A stretch of DNA of 64,000 bases, from NCBI GenBank assembly GCA_016702505.1, contig JADJDU010000001.1:62001-126000 (forward strand). The letters run 5' to 3'. Source of the stretch: Microthrixaceae bacterium. Its GTDB lineage: Bacteria > Actinomycetota > Acidimicrobiia > Acidimicrobiales > Iamiaceae. Shown here in pieces: positions 43,254 through 52,274 of this stretch. Each line of letters starts with the position of its first letter. The first letter of the stretch is position 1. The notes beneath the pieces are model-generated. The model made no database searches. It saw only the letters and a program-made list of their open reading frames with translations, and was not told where the DNA came from. The position numbers and the translations under genes are program-made.

Positions 43254-43765
43254 GCGTCTGTGTCGTCCTCGGCCTCGGACAGGCCTTCGGCCAGGGTGTT
43301 CCATGCCAAAGTGGCGCACTTGATACGTACCGGGAACTTGACAACTCCCTGGAGCGCTTCGAGATCGCCGAGATCCACCTGCGACAGTTCGGCCGCCTCG
43401 GATTCGCTGACGGGCTCGTCGTCGGCGTCTCCGCTGCCGTCACTTTCCAGCGTCGATTCGTGGATCGACATCATGGCCTTGAACGCACGGATCAAGGTCC
43501 GGACCTCATCTGCGGTCTTGCCCTTGATGGCGGTGGACATCATCGAAGCCGAGGACTGGCTGATCGAGCAGCCGGTGCCACCGATCCGAACCTCACCGAC
43601 GGTGCCATCGGGGGCCATCTCCAAGAAGACCACGATCTCGTCGCCACACAGCGGATTGAACCCCTCGGCCCGGTGGGCAGGTGGAACTTCCAGCTCGCCC
43701 CGGTTGCGGGGGTTTCGGTAGTGATCGAGGATGATCTCCCGGTAGAGATCCTCGAGTCCAGACAT
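43247..43765 (-). CDS. sufU: SufU iron-sulfur cluster assembly protein
   Basis: This 172-residue SufU-type protein has three conserved Cys and an Asp that bind zinc and accept sulfur: NPLCGDE (C40, D42), GTGCSIS (C66) and IKCATLAW (C150). The start MSGLEDLYREIILDHYRNPR is typical. In actinobacteria and firmicutes SufU takes persulfide from SufS and passes it to the SufBCD scaffold. An acidic insertion (about 108-130) extends it slightly. It lies 40 bases after sufS, same strand, so the two are co-transcribed. sufB, sufC and sufD are not in this window. Confidence 0.93.
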   Translation of the reverse strand: MSGLEDLYREIILDHYRNPRNRGELEVPPAHRAEGFNPLCGDEIVVFLEMAPDGTVGEVRIGGTGCSISQSSASMMSTAIKGKTADEVRTLIRAFKAMMSIHESTLESDGSGDADDEPVSESEAAELSQVDLGDLEALQGVVKFPVRIKCATLAWNTLAEGLSEAEDDTDAG

Positions 43766-43805
43766 GGTGGGCCTTCCGGGGTCGGGACGGCTGCGGGGGC
43801 AGCCC

Positions 43806-45044
43806 TCAGGTTGAGAAGAAGCTTGCTGCCTCGGCTAGCGCCTCGGCCAGCGCGTCGACATCGTCGGTGTCGTTGTAGACGTAGAAGGAAGCTCGAGCGG
43901 TGGCTCCCACCCCGAGGACCCGCATGAGGGGCTTGGCGCAGTGGTGGCCGGGTCGTACGCACACGGCGTGCTGGTCCATGAACTGTGAAAGATCGTGGGG
44001 GTGGACGTCGCCGATGGCCAAGGAGAGTACGCCGCCCCGGGCATGGGGGTCCGCCGGGCCGTGGATCGTGAGCTCGGGTCCGAATCGGTCGGTCAAGGAG
44101 TCCATGGCGTAAGTGGTGAGCTCGATCTCGTGTTGGCGCACTTCGTCCATGCCGAGATCGTCGAGGTAGTCGATGGCGGCGTGGAGGCCGACGGCCTCGG
44201 CGATCGGCGGGGTACCTGCCTCGAACTTGGCGGGCAGGTCGGCGGCCTTGAACCCATCGAGTCGAACGTCGAGGATCATTCCGCCGCCTCCCAGGAACGG
44301 GGGCATGGTATCGAGAAGCTCTTCTCTGCCCCACAGCACACCGATGCCGGTGGGGCCGAGCATCTTGTGCCCGGAGAACGCCGCGAAGTCGACACCGAGC
44401 GCGGCGACATCGGTGGCGAGGTGAGGCACGTACTGGCAGGCATCGAGCACGACGAGAGCTCCGGCCTGATGGGCAGCGGCGGTGATCTCGGCGACGGGGG
44501 TGAGCGTGCCGGTCACGTTGGACATGGCGGTCAGACCAACCACCTTTACGCCGTCGAGAAGTCTGACGAGGTCGGTCAGGTCGAGGGTGGCATCGTGGTT
44601 CAGGGGGATCCAGCGGATCTCGAAGCCCTTCTCGGCTTGGAGCTGGAACCACGGAACGATGTTGGCGTGGTGCTCGAGTTGGGTGAGGAGCACGGCGTCG
44701 CCGGGCCCGAGGTTGGCTCCGCCCCAAGCCCTGGCCACCAGGTTCAGTGACTCGGTGGCGTTCTTGGTGAAGATGATCTCAGTGGCGGGTCGTGGTGCTC
44801 CGATGAAGCGTCCGACGCGACGACGGGCTGCCTCCATGGCGTTGGTGGCCGCCTCGGCGATCTCGTAAACGCCGCGGTGGACGTTGGCGTTGATCGTCTC
44901 GTAGTAGCGGTCCATCGCCTCGAGGACGACGGTGGGCTTCTGCGACGAGGCGGCGGAGTCGAGGAACACGATCCGGCGTCCGTGGCTGGTGCGCTCCAGG
45001 ATGGGGAAGTCGACCCGGATCTTGTGGGCATCGAACCCGGTCAT
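43806..45044 (-). CDS. sufS: SufS cysteine desulfurase
   Basis: This 412-residue group II PLP cysteine desulfurase has DSAASSQKPTVVLEAMDRYY, HANIVPWFQLQAEKG, FSGHKMLGPTGIGVLWGREE (PLP Lys near 225), AGTPPIAEAVGLHAAIDYL and VRPGHHCAKPLM with the catalytic Cys near 366. It removes sulfur from cysteine for Fe-S cluster building and hands it to SufU, encoded just downstream. ATG 45044 is chosen because the family N-terminus (HKIRVDFPILER) begins here, with GGAGACC upstream; the longer open frame reads as non-genic sequence. The 366 bases before it do not contain sufBCD. Confidence 0.93.
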   Translation of the reverse strand: MTGFDAHKIRVDFPILERTSHGRRIVFLDSAASSQKPTVVLEAMDRYYETINANVHRGVYEIAEAATNAMEAARRRVGRFIGAPRPATEIIFTKNATESLNLVARAWGGANLGPGDAVLLTQLEHHANIVPWFQLQAEKGFEIRWIPLNHDATLDLTDLVRLLDGVKVVGLTAMSNVTGTLTPVAEITAAAHQAGALVVLDACQYVPHLATDVAALGVDFAAFSGHKMLGPTGIGVLWGREELLDTMPPFLGGGGMILDVRLDGFKAADLPAKFEAGTPPIAEAVGLHAAIDYLDDLGMDEVRQHEIELTTYAMDSLTDRFGPELTIHGPADPHARGGVLSLAIGDVHPHDLSQFMDQHAVCVRPGHHCAKPLMRVLGVGATARASFYVYNDTDDVDALAEALAEAASFFST

Positions 45045-45410
45045 GATCGGGTCTCCGACCTTGTTCGGCGCCCTGGGGCTTTCGCGTACAGCGACACACC
45101 CGCGACCCCTGGCACCTCGGATCGGCGGCCGCGCCACGAGGCCACCGGCACGATCGATCTGTTGAACAGGTGGGCGCCGACCATGGGCCCCAGTGTATTA
45201 GCACTACGCGGATAGTGGATATTCAAGGTTGCGAGTTGAGGTCGTCCGAGTTGTCCTCAGCCGGACCTTCCGCCGCCATCGTTCGCTTGATCAGGCATTG
45301 GCGGCAAGAGGGTGGAGAATGGGACCGATGGTGACATGGTGAACGGGCGAGTGTTGGTGGCCCGATCGCTGGCACCGTGATCGCCCGACGACGGAATCGG
45401 AGAAGAACCC
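45045..45410. other. intergenic region sufS/msrAB, no gene seen
   Basis: This 366-base divergent intergenic region contains no convincing reading frame. The only notable feature is a locally AT-rich patch (45193-45228, around GTATTAGCAC and GTGGATATTCAA) about 150 bases upstream of the sufS start, which could hold promoter or regulator sites for sufSU. I cannot define -35/-10 boxes with proper spacing. Confidence 0.4.
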
Positions 45411-46496
45411 ATGTTCGGACACAAAGACGCCACCGTTCCGGCCCCCGACGCGGCGCTTCCGGGTCGGGCCACGCCAGCGTTCGAGATCTCGGGCATCCAC
45501 GCCGTCAACGGCCACCCGATCGTGGGCCCGTTCCCAGCTGGTTACGAAGTGGCCCAGTTCGCCATGGGGTGCTTCTGGGGGGCCGAGCGCCTGTTCTGGA
45601 CGGTGCCCGGCGTCTGGTCCACCGCGGTGGGCTACGCCGGCGGCCACACCCCGAACCCCACCTACGAGGAGACCTGTAGCGGTCTGACCGGTCACGCCGA
45701 GGTGGTCATGGTGGTGTTCGATCCCTCGATGGTGTCCTACCGGGCGCTCCTACAACGCTTCTTCGACGAGCACGACCCGACCCAGGGGATGCGCCAGGGC
45801 AACGACGTGGGCACCCAGTACCGGTCCGCCATCTACTACACCTCCGAGGCTCAAAGAGTCGAGGCCGAAGCCGCGGTCGCAGACTTCGACCGGGCGCTGG
45901 CCGCGGCCGGGCGGGGCCCGGTCACCACCGAGGTGGCCCCAGCCGGAGCCTTCTATCCGGCTGAGGAGTACCACCAGCAGTACCTTCACAAGGTCCCCAA
46001 CGGCTACTGCGGCCTCAAGGGCACGGGGGTGACCTGCACGCTGGCCGGGCCCGATGCAGTCGGATCTCGAGCCGATGGCGTGCCCGAGGTAGATCCGGGG
46101 CTCAAACCCCTGGCTCTCGATGACGAAGCCTGGCGTCGACGTCTCACCCCAGAGCAGTTCGCCGTTCTGCGTCAGGCCGGTACCGAACGGCCGTTCACCG
46201 GTGCCTACACCGATACCGAGGACCCCGGGATCTACCGGTGCATGGCGTGCGGCAACCCGCTCCACACCAGTGAGTCCAAGTTCCACTCCGGTTGTGGCTG
46301 GCCCAGCTTCACCGAGACGATCAGCCCCGAGGCGGTGGAGTTGATCGAAGACCGTTCGCACGGCATGGTCCGCACCGAGGTCCGATGCGCCCGTTGCGGA
46401 TCACACCTGGGTCATGTGTTCCCCGACGGTCCGCGGGACCGGGGGGGCTTGCGCTACTGCATCAACAGCGTGGCGATAGACCTCGACGAGACGTGA
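45411..46496 (+). CDS. msrAB: fused peptide methionine sulfoxide reductase MsrA-MsrB
   Basis: 361 residues. The N-terminal MsrA domain (about 45-205) has the catalytic Cys in AMGCFWGAERLFW (C54) plus GYAGGHTPNPTYEETCSGLT and GTQYRSAIYYTS. The C-terminal MsrB domain (about 225-361) has zinc pairs in CMACGNPL and CARCGSHLGHVF and the catalytic Cys in RYCINS (C350). It reduces both S and R epimers of oxidised methionine in proteins. No signal peptide is seen, so it is cytoplasmic, unlike some secreted fused Msr proteins. Start ATG 45411 has a weak AGAAGAA upstream. A family A element follows 14 bases after the stop. Confidence 0.92.
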   Translation: MFGHKDATVPAPDAALPGRATPAFEISGIHAVNGHPIVGPFPAGYEVAQFAMGCFWGAERLFWTVPGVWSTAVGYAGGHTPNPTYEETCSGLTGHAEVVMVVFDPSMVSYRALLQRFFDEHDPTQGMRQGNDVGTQYRSAIYYTSEAQRVEAEAAVADFDRALAAAGRGPVTTEVAPAGAFYPAEEYHQQYLHKVPNGYCGLKGTGVTCTLAGPDAVGSRADGVPEVDPGLKPLALDDEAWRRRLTPEQFAVLRQAGTERPFTGAYTDTEDPGIYRCMACGNPLHTSESKFHSGCGWPSFTETISPEAVELIEDRSHGMVRTEVRCARCGSHLGHVFPDGPRDRGGLRYCINSVAIDLDET

Positions 46497-46509
46497 GGAT
46501 CGGGTCCTA

Positions 46510-46778
46510 AGCCTGGATCCGCCGAAAGGCGAAGCCTTCCGGCGGAATTAGGTCGCCGGCCTCACGGCCGACGTCTTCGCTGCTGCGACCGGCAAAGCCG
46601 ATCTCCGCAGGTCGGGGGCTCCGCCACAAAGGGCTCTGCCCCCGAACCCCCGCCCACCCCTCGTGTTGCGGATCGTCAGACAGCCGAACCACCATCGGTG
46701 GCCGCCCAGAGAACCGGCTCTGCCGGAGTGGCCAGGCAGAATCGAGCACAAGCCAAGTCCGATCGGTGGATCGAGGCT
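46510..46778 (+). repeat. family A repeat, full 269-bp element with TIRs
   Basis: Complete copy, nearly collinear with 27625-27892. The ends are AGCCTGGATCCGCCGA (46510-46525) and TCGGTGGATCGAGGCT (46763-46778), inverted repeats with two mismatches. It occupies most of the 321-base gap between msrAB and the helical-repeat gene. Its right end lies 40 bases before the next GTG, so it may contribute to that gene's leader. Confidence 0.8.
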
Positions 46779-46817
46779 AAGTGGGGGGTGGTCGCATCGG
46801 CCCGGTACCGTCGTGAT

Positions 46818-48536
46818 GTGTCCAGCGACAACCCGACAGATCCGACCACAGTGCCTGGCCCCGCGCCACAGGACAATGAAGGCTTCGACGCCTGGGCCCG
46901 CGCCGGGCACGATAACTGGCAGCGGGCCGCGGTCATGGATGCGGCTCGCAGCCGGTGGGAGGATGCCAAGCGTCCGGTCCCAGAGCGTCTCCTGGCCGGG
47001 ATCTGGGGTTCCCGAGCAGGTGCACCCCCTGCATTGGACCTCCTGGAACTGTTGGCCGAGCCCGACCTCGACCCCGATCTGGTGGCCAGGGCCCATGTCG
47101 CCGTTGCCTTGGATCTTGCGGGGTTCCAGTCCGAGGACTCCATCTCTCACGCAGAGCGGGCCCTGGCCCTCGCCAATGACCAGATCCCGATCCGTTCTCG
47201 GGTGTCGGTGTGGCTCGACGTCGCTCAGGCCTACGCCCGTGCCGGTCGGGTTCCCGACGCGCTGAAGGTTCTGGCCGACGCCGCTGAAGCTGTGGCCGCG
47301 GCCGACGATGTACCAGCTTGGGCCCAAGCCGTGGTGGATGCGGAGCGGTTGGCCATGATGGCACCGGCGGTCCGTGATCGTAAGCAGTTCGCCATCGCCG
47401 TCGACAAGGTTGCGGCCGTGGCCACCGCTCTTCCCCCGACTCCGCCCGCCATCGAGGTGGTGGCCAAGATGGCGGCCCTCCTGTCCGCCCTGGGTGTGAT
47501 CAACAGGGCTGAGACCTATGCCGAGCACGTGGTGTCGGCGACGGCGCCGATCCCGCAGGCGGCGGGAATGGCCTTCGAAGCTCAAATGGTGTTGGCCGAC
47601 TGCCAGGAACGGACCGAAGGACCAGAGGCAGCCTTGGCGGCCCGTCGGGCCGCCATCGCCACGATCGAACCGCTAGGGGCATCGCCAGGCCTGGGCTGGG
47701 CGATGCGCACCGTCGGGGTGAGCCTCAAGACCCTGGACCGACACGACGAAGCGGCTGAAGCCCTGGGGGCCGCCGCCGACATCTACTTGTCGATGGGTGC
47801 GCGAGTCGAGGGTCTGGTCTTGCGCCTCGAGCAGTCCGAGTCGCTGGTGGAAGCCGACCAGCTCGACCAGGCCCGGGACTTGGTGAAGTCGGTACAGAAC
47901 GGGTTGGAAGACCTTCCGGCGACCGAACGTCCGCGGGTCGAGTACCAGATGTACCGTGTCATGGCCCACATAGCCGCCACCGATGGAGACCTCGACACCG
48001 CGGCCGAACATTGGCTCGAGGTGGCCGACCTGTCACCCAAGGTAGGGCGACCCGACCTGGAGGCTCGCCTCACCGCCGCACAGCTCTATGCCACCGACGG
48101 CGATTTCGACGAGTCCGAGGCCCAGTTCCTCCGCGCCGAGTTGACCGCGGCCGAGGCTCCCGAACCAGCTCGGGTCATCGCCACAGTGATGCGAGTTCGG
48201 GCCGAGACGTTGCGAGACACCGGTCGGCCCGAGGAAGCCGCCGAGGCGGCCCGCCTGGCAGCCAACCACGCCCGGACCAGTGGTGATGAACCCCAGGCGA
48301 TCGTCATGGAGGCCATCGCCGCCGATTCGGTTCATGCCGCGGGCGACTCGGCGGCAGCAGTGCAGCTCTACGAGAACCTCTTGGTGGCAGCCGCTGAGGC
48401 CAAGCAACCTGAGCTAGCGGGAGCGATCCACTTCGGCCTGGCCAAGGTGCTCAAGGAACTGGGCCGTACCGAAGAGGCCATGGCCCACGAGGCCGAGGCC
48501 CGCGAGCTTCTCCCCAAGACTCCACCCAAGCTGTAG
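46818..48536 (+). CDS. TPR-like helical repeat protein
   Basis: This 572-residue soluble protein is made almost entirely of helix-turn-helix repeats with Ala- and Asp/Glu-rich sequence typical of tetratricopeptide proteins, e.g. SVWLDVAQAYARAGRVPDAL, EAAEALGAAADIYLSMG and LRDTGRPEEAAEAARLAANH. No catalytic motif or signal peptide is present. It is probably a scaffold for protein-protein contacts; partners are unknown. GTG 46818 is the best start (MSSDNPTDPTTVPG); the frame stays open upstream only because it reads through the GC-rich repeat. It is followed after 87 bases by an acyltransferase on the same strand. Confidence 0.75.
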   Translation: MSSDNPTDPTTVPGPAPQDNEGFDAWARAGHDNWQRAAVMDAARSRWEDAKRPVPERLLAGIWGSRAGAPPALDLLELLAEPDLDPDLVARAHVAVALDLAGFQSEDSISHAERALALANDQIPIRSRVSVWLDVAQAYARAGRVPDALKVLADAAEAVAAADDVPAWAQAVVDAERLAMMAPAVRDRKQFAIAVDKVAAVATALPPTPPAIEVVAKMAALLSALGVINRAETYAEHVVSATAPIPQAAGMAFEAQMVLADCQERTEGPEAALAARRAAIATIEPLGASPGLGWAMRTVGVSLKTLDRHDEAAEALGAAADIYLSMGARVEGLVLRLEQSESLVEADQLDQARDLVKSVQNGLEDLPATERPRVEYQMYRVMAHIAATDGDLDTAAEHWLEVADLSPKVGRPDLEARLTAAQLYATDGDFDESEAQFLRAELTAAEAPEPARVIATVMRVRAETLRDTGRPEEAAEAARLAANHARTSGDEPQAIVMEAIAADSVHAAGDSAAAVQLYENLLVAAAEAKQPELAGAIHFGLAKVLKELGRTEEAMAHEAEARELLPKTPPKL

Positions 48537-48623
48537 CAATCGGCTGGCAACCACGGTCGCCGTCTCGGCTCGGGTGGGTGCAGCCGACCATTGACGACCA
48601 ACTGCGTCTGAGACAATCAGATC

Positions 48624-50642
48624 GTGGCTGTCCCTGGTATCGCACCTGGCCCATCCAAGGCTTCTGGAGGTGTCGATCCCGCAGAGGTTAGTGGCGGGCA
48701 CGTGGGCCATCAGCCCGCACTCGACGGGATTCGCGGGCTGGCCGTGCTGGCGGTGCTGGTCCTGCATGCCGGCGCACCGTCCTGGCTCCCGGGTGGATTT
48801 CTCGGGGTGTCGCTGTTCTTCACCCTGTCGGGCCATCTGATCGCGTCGCTCGTCTTGGCCGAGGTGGAGCATCGGGGAGGCTTGGGACTGTCGGGTTTTT
48901 GGGCTCGTCGGGTTCGCCGACTCGTGCCGGCCCTGATCATCACCGTCATTGGCGTGGCCACCCTGAGCCGTCTCATGGAGTTGCCTGCATCCACCCGATC
49001 CGAACTACTGGGCGGTCTCGGATACGTGGCCAACTGGGTGCAGATCTCCGGTGGCGAGAGCTACGCCGCCCTTTTCGAGTCACCGTCTGCAGCCACCCAC
49101 CTGTGGTCGTTGGCCATCGAGGAACAGTTCTACCTGGTGTTCCCGTTCGCGGCCTGGCTGGTGGCGCGCAGGAGTCGGTTCGGGCTGCGTTCGGGACTGG
49201 TGGTGGGCGGTTTGGTCGTCGCGGTGGTTGGGTCTCTTGCCGCCGCGGCGATCGAGGACCAGGTCTTCACCTACTACTCAACGCTGACCCGCGTCCCCGA
49301 GATCGCGGTGGGGGTGGCGGTTGCGGGGATCTGGCCGATGGGTCGGGCCCGGACCTGGTGGGACGAGAGGTTCGGTGGCGACCGAACCCATTCGCCAGTT
49401 GCCAAACGACACCCACCATGGCTTCCCGTCATCGTCGCGAACGTGGTCGGCATCGCGGCACTGGTGACGACGTTGGTGGCGTGGCGGACGACCGATCTCT
49501 CCACGGGCTGGGTGTACGGCGGAGGTCTGGTCGTCTTGGCCATCGTCTCGGTCGCCTTGGTGGTGGCTGCTGGTGCGCCCGGCTTGTTGTCCCGGGGTCT
49601 GTCGGTGGCGCCGCTGCGTGGCCTGGGAGCGATCAGCTACGGGCTGTACCTGTACCACTGGCCGGTGGTCGTGGTGGCGAGCCCACCCCGTGTAGATCTG
49701 AGGCCGGTGCCGTTGTTCGTGCTCCGGGCCGGCCTGTCGGTGGGGTTGGCGATGCTCTCGTTTCGTTTCGTGGAACAACCGATTCGCCATGCTCGGTGGG
49801 AACGGGGGGCCTCACCGGCCAAGGTGATCACGGTTGGGCTGGTCTCGTTGGCGCTGACGGGACTGGTTGTGATCGGTGTTGTCGACGGTGCCGGCACGCC
49901 GGAACCGGTCGTGCGGCCGGCCCCGGCGGTGGTCAGGCCTGGAACCCCGGATGCTGGTGATCTGGCCAACGGCGATGAGGTCTCACCGTCGGATGTACCA
50001 ACGGTGGTGCTGCTCGGCGATTCGCTACCCAACTGGTTGATACGTGATGGTGGCTGGGCGCTCGACCCGGCCGAGGTGTCGTTGATCGATGGGACGAACG
50101 AGGGCTGTGACGGAGCCGAGGGTGCACCGGTGGGGCGGGCTGGCACCGGCGTGGTGGTGACCCTTCCCGACTCGTGCACTGGGTGGAGGTCCATGTACCC
50201 CCAGGTACTGGATGGTCGACCGGTGGACGTGGCGGTGCTGGCGATCGGCGCCGGTGCAGTTCTGGACCGTCAACTCGACGGTGAGTTCGTGGGGCCGTGT
50301 CAGGCCGAGGCCCAGGACTGGTATGGCACCGATGTGGTGCAACGTCTCGAGTTCCTGTCAGCGCGATCAGACCGGGTGGTGCTCTTGTTGCCGGTCTGGG
50401 GTGAGGAAGGCTCGGGGTGGGTCTACCCATCGGACCACCTGGCTCGCATGGACTGCGTACGGGCCACCATGTTGCGATCGGCGCGCTCGGTGCCGGGGGT
50501 GGATGTTCTCGACCTGGCCGAAGAGATATGCCCCGACGGCCCCGGAATGTGCCAGCCGGTTCGGAAAAACGACGGCGTTCACATCGATTCGGATTCTGCC
50601 GCCGAGGTCCTTGGATGGATCATCGACTTGGCCGTAGGTTGA
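48624..50642 (+). CDS. OafA/YrhL-type acyltransferase with SGNH domain
   Basis: This 672-residue protein has an N-terminal acyltransferase-3 membrane domain of about 10 TM helices (PALDGIRGLAVLAVLVLHAG with catalytic His, GVSLFFTLSGHLIASLVLAE, FWARRVRRLVPALIIT, HLWSLAIEEQFYLVFPFAAW). A C-terminal extracytoplasmic SGNH domain follows: block I VVLLGDSLPNWLI and the final DGVHIDSDSA with Asp-His. This architecture O-acetylates surface polysaccharides or peptidoglycan. The start is GTG 48624. An extension of about 28 polar residues precedes the membrane domain. It is independent of the MBOAT system at 30 kb. Confidence 0.88.
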   Translation: MAVPGIAPGPSKASGGVDPAEVSGGHVGHQPALDGIRGLAVLAVLVLHAGAPSWLPGGFLGVSLFFTLSGHLIASLVLAEVEHRGGLGLSGFWARRVRRLVPALIITVIGVATLSRLMELPASTRSELLGGLGYVANWVQISGGESYAALFESPSAATHLWSLAIEEQFYLVFPFAAWLVARRSRFGLRSGLVVGGLVVAVVGSLAAAAIEDQVFTYYSTLTRVPEIAVGVAVAGIWPMGRARTWWDERFGGDRTHSPVAKRHPPWLPVIVANVVGIAALVTTLVAWRTTDLSTGWVYGGGLVVLAIVSVALVVAAGAPGLLSRGLSVAPLRGLGAISYGLYLYHWPVVVVASPPRVDLRPVPLFVLRAGLSVGLAMLSFRFVEQPIRHARWERGASPAKVITVGLVSLALTGLVVIGVVDGAGTPEPVVRPAPAVVRPGTPDAGDLANGDEVSPSDVPTVVLLGDSLPNWLIRDGGWALDPAEVSLIDGTNEGCDGAEGAPVGRAGTGVVVTLPDSCTGWRSMYPQVLDGRPVDVAVLAIGAGAVLDRQLDGEFVGPCQAEAQDWYGTDVVQRLEFLSARSDRVVLLLPVWGEEGSGWVYPSDHLARMDCVRATMLRSARSVPGVDVLDLAEEICPDGPGMCQPVRKNDGVHIDSDSAAEVLGWIIDLAVG

Positions 50643-50690
50643 TCGAGGCTTTGCATCACCAGTGGTTCCACCGCTCGGCAGTGGCGGTAG

Positions 50691-51311
50691 CTACCAGCCC
50701 CGGTCCACCCATTCCTGGAGGTTGGGTGACTCGGCCCCGATCGTGGTCTGGTCTCCATGGCCGGGCAGCACGATCGTGTCGGCGGCGAGGGGAGAGAAGA
50801 GCCGGTCCTCGATCGAGCTGATGATGGTGGGGAAGTCACCACCCTCGAAGGTCGTGTTCCCGGGGCCGCCGGGGAAGAGGGTGTCGCCGCTGAACAGGAT
50901 CGGAGCGCCGTCGAGCTTGAAGCACATGGACCCGGGGGTGTGGCCTGGAGTGTGGATGGTGTGGAGCCGGAGATGCCCGACCTCGATCACCTCGTCGTGG
51001 GTCAGCACTTCGTCGTAGCTCGGCAACATTGCGGCGTCTTGTGCCGTCACGTGGACCGAATAGCCGGCGTCTCGCAGTTCGGGGACGGCCTGGATGTGGT
51101 CCCAGTGTCCGTGGGTTTCCAACACCTTCCGAACGCCGAGGGTTCGGCACAGTTCGAGCAGCCGTTCGTGTTCGTTGGCGGCGTCGAGCAAGACGGCATC
51201 GCCGGTGGCACGGCACCTCAACACGTACACGTTGTTGTCCATCGGCCCGACCACGACCTTGTGTACGTCGGCGGTGGAGTCGCTCCAGATCAGTGTGCCC
51301 ATGGTCGTCAT
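50691..51311 (-). CDS. MBL-fold hydrolase, glyoxalase II-like
   Basis: This 206-residue metallo-beta-lactamase-fold protein has the two-metal motif ETHGHWDHIQAV (H67, H69, D71, H72), IHTPGHTPGSMCFKL, LFSGDTLFPGGPGNTTFEGG and VLPGHGDQTT. It belongs to the group of YcbL/glyoxalase II-like thioester hydrolases common in actinobacteria, which may cleave thiol adducts. ATG 51311 is used; ATG 51302 is equally possible, and neither has a strong ribosome-binding site. It is downstream of, and on the same strand as, the toxin-antitoxin pair, but a strong inverted repeat lies between them. Confidence 0.85.
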   Translation of the reverse strand: MTTMGTLIWSDSTADVHKVVVGPMDNNVYVLRCRATGDAVLLDAANEHERLLELCRTLGVRKVLETHGHWDHIQAVPELRDAGYSVHVTAQDAAMLPSYDEVLTHDEVIEVGHLRLHTIHTPGHTPGSMCFKLDGAPILFSGDTLFPGGPGNTTFEGGDFPTIISSIEDRLFSPLAADTIVLPGHGDQTTIGAESPNLQEWVDRGW

Positions 51312-51343
51312 TCTGCCCAATCGACCAGAGGTCGGGACGCGGC

Positions 51344-51381
51344 GACGTCCCGGCCGGGGGGGGAGGGATGGCCGGGACGTC
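51344..51381 (-). terminator. perfect 12-bp inverted repeat upstream of MBL gene
   Basis: GACGTCCCGGCC (51344-51355) pairs perfectly with 51370-51381 around a 14-base loop containing nine consecutive G. A second palindrome, AGCGCGTGACGCGCT, lies about 50 bases further upstream of the hydrolase. It could end the toxin-antitoxin transcript or form a leader structure. No other content is seen in this 248-base gap except a family B fragment. Confidence 0.4.
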
Positions 51382-51516
51382 ACCAGACGGGCAAGCGTCC
51401 CCTAGAGGCCCCCTGCCACGAGCTGAAAGCGCGTGACGCGCTGTGCGTTCACCCTACTCACATCGTGCGGTAGCCGGGAATTCACCAACCCCGGCTGTGA
51501 CCGATTCCACTGAAGA

Positions 51517-51550
51517 CCCAAGCGGATAGGTCGGGTCGTCGCTTCGCTGC
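51517..51550 (+). repeat. family B repeat fragment
   Basis: The stretch AGCGGATAGGTC followed by GGTCGTCGCTTCGCTGCC matches the end of the family B repeat seen at 1963 and 53799. It lies just past the toxin stop codon (51560, minus strand). Confidence 0.55.
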
Positions 51551-51559
51551 CATTACCGC

Positions 51560-51964
51560 TCAGGTGGAGGCAACGTCGAACCCGAGGGCAATGGCAACAG
51601 GAATCTGGCGGGGATCGAAGGTCACGAATGTGACAGGGCGCGGCAGCCGGTCGGCCGCTGCCAGGTGGAGGGCGTCGACGGTCCGCAGCGGCTGCTCGCG
51701 GCACAGCTCGGCGGCGCGATCGAGGCACCGTTGATCGACTGGAACCGAGTGGATCCGTTCCCAGTCGTCGCGCAGGGCTCGGCGCACCCGGTCGCTGTCG
51801 GTGGCCACGTCGCACACCCGATCGACCAGGCCAAGCGCTTCGGCCCGGGCCAGGGCTGACGCGCACCAGTCTCCGTCGGAGGTCATGGCCTCGATGACCA
51901 CGCTTCGGTGGGGTCCGGACAGGTACCGGCCCAAGAGTGCTGAGGTGTCGAGTGCCAGGGTCAT
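51560..51964 (-). CDS. PIN-domain ribonuclease toxin (VapC-like)
   Basis: This 134-residue PIN-domain protein has the four expected acidic metal ligands: LDTSALL (D6), LARAEAL (E42), TVDALHLAAADRL (D97) and FVTFDPRQ (D117). VapC toxins cleave tRNA or rRNA to stop growth. Its ATG overlaps the stop of the antitoxin gene by four bases (ATGA), the standard toxin-antitoxin order and coupling. Nothing is visibly disrupted, so the pair should be functional. Confidence 0.9.
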   Translation of the reverse strand: MTLALDTSALLGRYLSGPHRSVVIEAMTSDGDWCASALARAEALGLVDRVCDVATDSDRVRRALRDDWERIHSVPVDQRCLDRAAELCREQPLRTVDALHLAAADRLPRPVTFVTFDPRQIPVAIALGFDVAST

Positions 51965-52245
51965 GCGCCCCGCACCTCCCGGAGGGCACGATCGAGACGC
52001 CCGCCGGTCCAGGCATCGATTCGCACATCGGGGTCGGCGGGACGGTCTCCCCGGCGGGCCAGGTCGATAAGGCCTCGGGCGGCAAGGTCGTCGAGCGTGA
52101 CTTGAGCCTGCAGGGCTTCGACGGGCCCGAGTTGGGCTACCGCTCGTCCGCCGATGGAGATGACGATCCGCTCACCGGCGCCGGCTCGTCTGACCATCGA
52201 TGTGAGCTGGGTGCGAAGTTGGCGAATACCGGTGGCCTCGGTCAT
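51961..52245 (-). CDS. Phd/YefM-type antitoxin
   Basis: This 94-residue antitoxin has the Phd/YefM fold N-terminus: TGIRQLRTQLTSMVRRAGAG with ERIVISIGGRAVAQLGPVE, a DNA-binding dimerisation domain. The charged C-terminal tail (about 50-94) would wrap the PIN toxin. It should neutralise the toxin and repress its own promoter. It starts at ATG 52245, first gene of a two-gene operon. A direct repeat 30 bases upstream is a possible operator. Confidence 0.85.
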   Translation of the reverse strand: MTEATGIRQLRTQLTSMVRRAGAGERIVISIGGRAVAQLGPVEALQAQVTLDDLAARGLIDLARRGDRPADPDVRIDAWTGGRLDRALREVRGA

Positions 52246-52274
52246 CCGTGCAGGTTAGGCCAGCGGTCAGCTTG

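Noticed and set aside
46510..46778. Family A repeats as a small conserved protein (similar peptides in several copies, e.g. PRPAEIGFAGRSSEDVGR).
   Set aside because: The similarity simply follows DNA similarity; copies have indels that change frame, there is no shared start or ribosome-binding site, and third positions are not preferentially variable.
51384..51500. Possible structured RNA between the toxin gene and the MBL hydrolase.
   Set aside because: Only short palindromes are present; it does not match tRNA, SRP RNA, RNase P or a riboswitch pattern that I can recognise.
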